37,370 nucleotides of DNA from Planctomycetota bacterium. Its GTDB lineage: Bacteria; Planctomycetota; Phycisphaerae; UBA1845; Fen-1342. The translations under genes and the position numbers were made by a program. The notes under the pieces were generated by a model, which was not told the DNA's origin, did no database searches, and saw nothing but the letters and a program-made list of their open reading frames with translations. Below, piece by piece: positions 34,045-37,370 of the stretch. Every line of letters starts with the position of its first letter. The first letter of the stretch is position 1. The stretch is taken from contig JAHJAR010000024.1 in assembly GCA_018814045.1 (NCBI GenBank), positions 1 through 37,370 of the forward strand, given 5' to 3'.

Positions 34045-34145
34045 CGTGTCGTCCTGCTCAGTTGGCTTCGAGACAGACATTGTAATGAGCCGCCCGGGCT
34101 GTCTCCACGGAGCCGGAAATGAGGTCCGCAATAACGATATCGTGC

Positions 34146-34520
34146 TCATGGGTCGTCCACCGCCCGACAGGCGCGCTGCATCAACTCCGGCTCCACCTGC
34201 ACGTAGTACCGGCGCGTCGGGCGGATGTCGCTGTGCCCGGCGAGCTCCTGCACCACGTGCATCGGGATCGCGCGTGACAAGTTCGTGCAGAAACTCCGGC
34301 GGAGATCGTGCGGGCTGCACTTGGGCAGCCCGGCGCGCCGGCGGATCACATCGAAGTCCCGCCAGACGTTGTTCCGCCCCATCCGCTGGCCGGCCTTCGG
34401 TCCCTTGCCGAGCACGAACAAGTACATCTGGCCGGCGGTCGGGTCCAACTGCAACTTCGTCAGCAGGTTGATCGCCGGCGCTGGCACCGGCACCGGAAGA
34501 TTCCGCATGGCGCGCAACCG
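34146..34520 (-). pseudogene. Tyrosine recombinase C-terminal catalytic fragment
   Basis: The reverse strand reads LPVPVPAPAINLLTKLQLD, then WRDFDVIRRRAGLPKCSPHD, LRRSFCTNL, VVQELAGHSDI and TRRYYVQVE. It therefore keeps HxLRR (HDLRR), the GH of box II and the nucleophilic Tyr. The first catalytic Arg and the N-terminal domain are missing. An in-frame extension to 34709 does not look integrase-like. It is on the opposite strand to the integrase N-terminal fragment at 31163 and may come from a different integrase subfamily, so the two need not be halves of one gene. Confidence 0.75.
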
Positions 34521-34724
34521 CTGTTGTGACAGAGACTTGTGGGCGGACCGCTGGTGCGCAGTTGCTCCACGCCGGGAAAAACATGCTCTCCCGGGCAGGT
34601 TTGCCAAACGCCGGGAAGAATCCGCGGCTGCCCCGCATCCAACGATCGAGAACGGCATGGGTCGGACTCTTGGCCCACGTTGGGTCGACGCCCTTATCAA
34701 ACTGTTCAAGGTGGAGTGTCACTC
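34521..34724. other. Unassigned DNA between the recombinase fragment and the YHS gene
   Basis: This stretch of about 200 bases shows no gene I can support on either strand. It has two copies of ACGCCGGGAA 39 bases apart (34569-34578 and 34608-34617). The first lies in a stem of CCGGGA (34572-34577) and TCCCGG (34589-34594). It probably carries the promoter of the YHS gene, but no clear -35/-10 pair was found. Confidence 0.4.
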
Positions 34725-35441
34725 ATGAAGCTGTGGAAGATCGCAAGTGCTTTGGCGTTGGTCGCGGTGTGGCTGAGTTCGGGGCGGGCGCTGGCCCAGC
34801 ACCAGCATGGCCAGGATGATCAGCATGGAAAGACCGAGCAGAAGGAACCGAAGCTCCCGCTGTGCCCAGTCATGGGCGAGCCCGTGGATTTCAACGTCAA
34901 GACGATGACGGACGAGGGCCCGGTTTACTTCTGCTGCAAAGCGTGCATCGAGAAGTACCAGAAGGATCCCGAGAAGTATGCCAAGAAGACCGAGGTGCAG
35001 CACGTGGCACTGAAGGAGATAAAACGCGTGCAGGTGAATTGCCCGGTGACTGGCGAACCGATTGACGGCAAGACGTCTATCCAATCCGAGGGCAAGAGCG
35101 TCAAGTTCTGCTGCCAGGATTGCGTGGCCAAATACGAGAAGGAACCGGCCAAGTATGCGGCGAAGCTGGAAGCCAGCTACACGTATCAGACGCGCTGTCC
35201 CGTGATGGGCGGTGAAATCGACCCCGCCGCATTTACGGACCTGCCGACCGGCGAGCGCATCTACTTCTGCTGCAAGGGCTGCGAGGACAAACTCCTGAAG
35301 TCACCTGAGAAGTGCGCTGAGAACCTCGCGGCTCAGGGCATCAACATCGACGTCAAGAAGCTGAAACCTGAAACGAATGAGAAGGACAAGGCCAGCCAGA
35401 AGAAAACCGGGCACGATCACGATGGCCACGATCATCCGTAG
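34725..35441 (+). CDS. Secreted protein with three YHS-like repeats and histidine-rich ends, probable metal binder
   Basis: This 238-residue protein has a signal peptide (cleavage probably after ALA24) and a GGAG nine bases before the ATG. The mature form starts QHQHGQDDQHG and ends HDHDGHDHP. In between lie three cysteine modules of the YHS type, each CPV(M/T)G followed after 23-24 residues by FCCxxC. They are Cys47 with Cys70/71/74, Cys106 with Cys129/130/133, and Cys158 with Cys182/183/186. YHS domains occur in copper and heavy-metal transporters and related proteins. The gene stands between a two-component system and efflux genes. Metal binding in the periplasm is the likely role; the metal is unknown. 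Confidence 0.88.
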   Translation: MKLWKIASALALVAVWLSSGRALAQHQHGQDDQHGKTEQKEPKLPLCPVMGEPVDFNVKTMTDEGPVYFCCKACIEKYQKDPEKYAKKTEVQHVALKEIKRVQVNCPVTGEPIDGKTSIQSEGKSVKFCCQDCVAKYEKEPAKYAAKLEASYTYQTRCPVMGGEIDPAAFTDLPTGERIYFCCKGCEDKLLKSPEKCAENLAAQGINIDVKKLKPETNEKDKASQKKTGHDHDGHDHP

Positions 35442-35700
35442 CCGGTTCGGCGTAGCAGCGGCATCGGGCTACTAATGGGAGCGGATACGGGCGCCACGCG
35501 AATCGCCCGATCCCTCGCGAAAGTGCAAAGCGCCGCGGGAAGAGACCATCTCCGCTGAGCATCAAATCCCCTACTCACAAGCACGTGGGGTTGACTGTCG
35601 CCCACGGCAGAGGAGCATACAATGCCCTTCGGTGTTCGACGATTCTCAGGCCAGCCGGCCGGCCGGCACGCTTGGTGCGGTCGCGTGCGCGGAGACAAGC

Positions 35701-37218
35701 ATGTCACGAGCTAGGCGAGCGAGAACATCGATCGGGCGGGCATTCCGGCCGCTCCGCCGTTGGACTTTGGGTTTGGCTACGGTCAGCATTGGCCTGAGCG
35801 GCTGTGCACTCGATCAGACGGCCCAACGAGATGTGACGACCGCGCTCAAGCAGTACGAGCAGCGGCGTACCGAGGACGCCGGCGCGTACGCGCGGATCGG
35901 CCGAGGGGGGCCGACAACAGGGCCGTCCTTGGAGACGCCGGCCAGCCAGCCGGTGGACAGCGCCCCAAAACCGCCTCAGTCGCTGCGCGATTACATTGTG
36001 GTCGCACTCGCACAGAACCCCGACATCAAAGCCGCCGAGGAAATCGCGCGTGCCAAAGCCGCCCGCGTGCCACAGGTGACCGCGCTACCGGATCCGATGC
36101 TGGCAACAAAAACACTGCCAGAGCCGGTCCGGACGGCGGAAGGCGACAACTACTTCGTGCTCGGCGTGCAGCAGAGATTTCCGGTGCCCGAGAAGCTCGA
36201 CCGCGCGGGCCGCGTGGCGCTTCAGGAAACTCGGATGGCGCTGGAAGAGCTGCAACAGACGCGCCTGCGGGTGATCGCCGACGTGAAGCGATCGTACTTT
36301 CGCGTGTACGTCATCGACATGACGATCGAGATCGACGTCGCCAATCAAGACCTGTTGCGCGGGCTGATCGACGCCGTGCGGGCGCAGGTGGCCGCGGGAC
36401 GCCGTTCACAGGGCGATGTGTTGCGGGCCGAGGTCGAACTGTCGACGCTGGAAAGCAAGCTCATCGAGCTGCGCCAGCAGCGCGCAACGGCGGTGGCGAT
36501 GCTCAACCGCGTGTTGAACTGCGCGACTACGACAGCGGTTCCGAAGCCGGCCCCGTTTGACCTCCGCGATGTAGACGTGAGGCTGGCAGCGCTGTTTGAG
36601 TCGGCGGTGGACCACAACCCCGGCCTGCAACGACTGAGAGAGCAGCTCGAACGCGATCGCCAGGCAGTTAAGTTGGCTCGGCTGGCGTACTGGCCGGACT
36701 TCACCCTGGGCTTCGAGTGGATGCAGATGTCTCCCCGCGACGCGTTTCGGCCGCCGCCGAATCCGCAGACCGGGATGCCCGCGCCTGTGAATCGCATGAG
36801 CGAGAACGGCAGCGACAACTGGGCGATTACGTTCGGGCTAAACATCCCGATCTGGTTCGAGAAGATCGAAGGTGGTATTCGCGAGGCGCGCAGCCGCCTG
36901 CTCGCATCGCAGCACCAATATGTCTCGACGCAGAACCGTGTCCAGTTCCAGGTCGAGGACGCCTTCGCCCGGGTTCGCGCGCAGCAGGAGCTGGCCGAGC
37001 TCTTTGAGAGCACGATCATCCCGCAGGCGCGGCAGACCTACGAGGTCTCCCGTGCTGCGTACACGAGCGGGACGACGGACTTTCTTTTCGTCATCGACAA
37101 CTGGCAGAAGTGGTTGACGTTCACCATTCAATACCATCGCGCGCTTGGGGAGCTGGAGCGCAGCGTGGCCGACCTCGAAGAGGCGCTCGGACTGAGCCTT
37201 AACGAGGCGGGAGGTTGA
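35701..37218 (+). CDS. TolC/CusC-like outer membrane efflux lipoprotein
   Basis: This 505-residue protein has a basic N-terminus, a hydrophobic stretch and a lipobox (IGLSGC, Cys35), so it is probably lipidated. Two outer-membrane efflux repeats follow: about 110-290 (YIVVALAQNPDIKAAEEIAR, then VAAGRRSQGDVLRAEVELS) and about 310-500 (FTLGFEWMQMSPRD, TFGLNIPIW, then RAAYTSGTTDFLFVIDNWQK). The ATG at 35701 has GGAG six bases upstream; the frame is open to 35632. TolC-type proteins form trimeric channels for RND pumps. It stands 259 bases after the YHS gene and five bases before a probable membrane-fusion gene, as in cusC-cusB operons. Confidence 0.9.
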   Translation: MSRARRARTSIGRAFRPLRRWTLGLATVSIGLSGCALDQTAQRDVTTALKQYEQRRTEDAGAYARIGRGGPTTGPSLETPASQPVDSAPKPPQSLRDYIVVALAQNPDIKAAEEIARAKAARVPQVTALPDPMLATKTLPEPVRTAEGDNYFVLGVQQRFPVPEKLDRAGRVALQETRMALEELQQTRLRVIADVKRSYFRVYVIDMTIEIDVANQDLLRGLIDAVRAQVAAGRRSQGDVLRAEVELSTLESKLIELRQQRATAVAMLNRVLNCATTTAVPKPAPFDLRDVDVRLAALFESAVDHNPGLQRLREQLERDRQAVKLARLAYWPDFTLGFEWMQMSPRDAFRPPPNPQTGMPAPVNRMSENGSDNWAITFGLNIPIWFEKIEGGIREARSRLLASQHQYVSTQNRVQFQVEDAFARVRAQQELAELFESTIIPQARQTYEVSRAAYTSGTTDFLFVIDNWQKWLTFTIQYHRALGELERSVADLEEALGLSLNEAGG

Positions 37219-37223
37219 CCGAT

Positions 37224-37370
37224 ATGAAAGCTCAACAAACACGGCAATCCGCCCAATACCTGCGGCCGGGGCGGGCTTGGATCTGGCCGGTCTTAGTCAC
37301 TGCCGCGTTTCTCGTAGGTGGCGGTGGCGGCTTCTGGACGGCGCTACGTTGGACTGGCGCTGGTCCCGCC
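37224..37370 (+). CDS. Probable membrane-fusion (HlyD/CusB-type) protein, N-terminal part only
   Basis: The frame from ATG 37224 has GGGAGG eight bases upstream and runs to the window end (49 codons). It reads a polar N-terminus, then a single membrane helix (WIWPVLVTAAFLVGGGGGFW). One N-terminal helix directly after an outer-membrane efflux gene is the pattern of CusB-type adaptor proteins. The diagnostic lipoyl and beta-barrel domains lie beyond the window, so the name is an inference from position. Confidence 0.6.
   Translation, partial: MKAQQTRQSAQYLRPGRAWIWPVLVTAAFLVGGGGGFWTALRWTGAGPA

Noticed and set aside
34187-34195. Second copy of the tRNA 3' end (CGGCTCCA) as an attachment site
   Set aside because: Only eight or nine bases match, and they lie inside the recombinase coding fragment. 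This is expected by chance in such GC-rich DNA.
31163-34520. The integrase N-terminal and C-terminal fragments as two halves of one inverted gene
   Set aside because: They are on opposite strands, do not meet at a shared break point, and look like different integrase subfamilies. A single inversion would not explain them.
33361-34722. A 453-codon open frame that joins the response regulator to an N-terminal extension
   Set aside because: The extension is off-frame to the recombinase fragment on the same strand, has no recognisable domain, and the regulator has its own start with a ribosome binding site at 34044.
35591-35623. Promoter for the efflux lipoprotein gene (TTGACT ... TACAAT)
   Set aside because: The spacer is 21 bases, too long for a normal sigma-70 promoter and also beyond the 19-20 of MerR-type promoters, and it holds no dyad. 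It is kept only as a possibility.

Overview
The window is a high-GC bacterial chromosome segment, most likely from a member of the Planctomycetota or a close relative (inference). The reasons are a phoH-pgpH-ybeY block, a ribosomal superoperon with no gene for L30 between S5 and L15 and none for IF-1 between map and rpmJ, enlarged L17 and S5 proteins, and an integrase N-terminus of a type I associate with planctomycetes. No 16S rRNA gene is present, so the phylum call rests on gene content only.

Layout. 1-394 (-) holds the N-terminal part of purE, cut by the window edge. A polyprenyl-phosphate-type glycosyltransferase (509-1567, +) and a secreted putative metallopeptidase (1655-3730, +) follow. 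The latter meets a TlpA-like thioredoxin gene (3748-4638, -) tail to tail across a hairpin that covers both stop codons. An MsbA-like ABC exporter (4779-6650, -) lies next, then ybeY, pgpH and phoH, all on the minus strand. From 11004 the plus strand carries a membrane-anchored coiled-coil protein, a 56-residue one-helix protein, mreB and a mreC-like gene, which together look like an envelope or cell-shape cluster.

A clear sigma-70-type promoter at 14596-14623 opens the S10-spc-alpha superoperon. It runs without interruption from rpsJ (14693) to rplQ (30458): rpsJ, rplC, rplD, rplW, rplB, rpsS, rplV, rpsC, rplP, rpmC, rpsQ, rplN, rplX, rplE, rpsN, rpsH, rplF, rplR, rpsE, rplO, secY, adk, map, rpmJ, rpsM, rpsK, rpsD, rpoA, rplQ. 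A HIT-family hydrolase gene follows, then a tRNA-Ala(CGC) gene with its own promoter.

Beyond the tRNA (31048 onward) the character changes to accessory DNA. Three recombinase-gene fragments of unrelated families lie edge to edge: a tyrosine integrase N-terminus, a serine recombinase piece in antisense, and an IS21 IstA core piece. An OmpR-type two-component system (31865-34044, -) comes next, then a tyrosine recombinase C-terminal fragment (-). After that come a secreted protein with three YHS-like cysteine repeats and histidine-rich ends, a TolC/CusC-like outer-membrane lipoprotein, and the first 49 codons of what is probably a membrane-fusion protein. Read together, this is a Cus-like metal-sensing and efflux module on a decayed integrative element beside tRNA-Ala. 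The metal is not determined by the sequence.

The best candidates for something undescribed are the triple-YHS protein in its efflux context, the HExxHxxGxxD secreted protein, the coiled-coil/one-helix/MreB cluster, and the recombinase mosaic. No CRISPR array, rRNA or complete insertion sequence was seen, and no gene-free stretch exceeds 300 bases.
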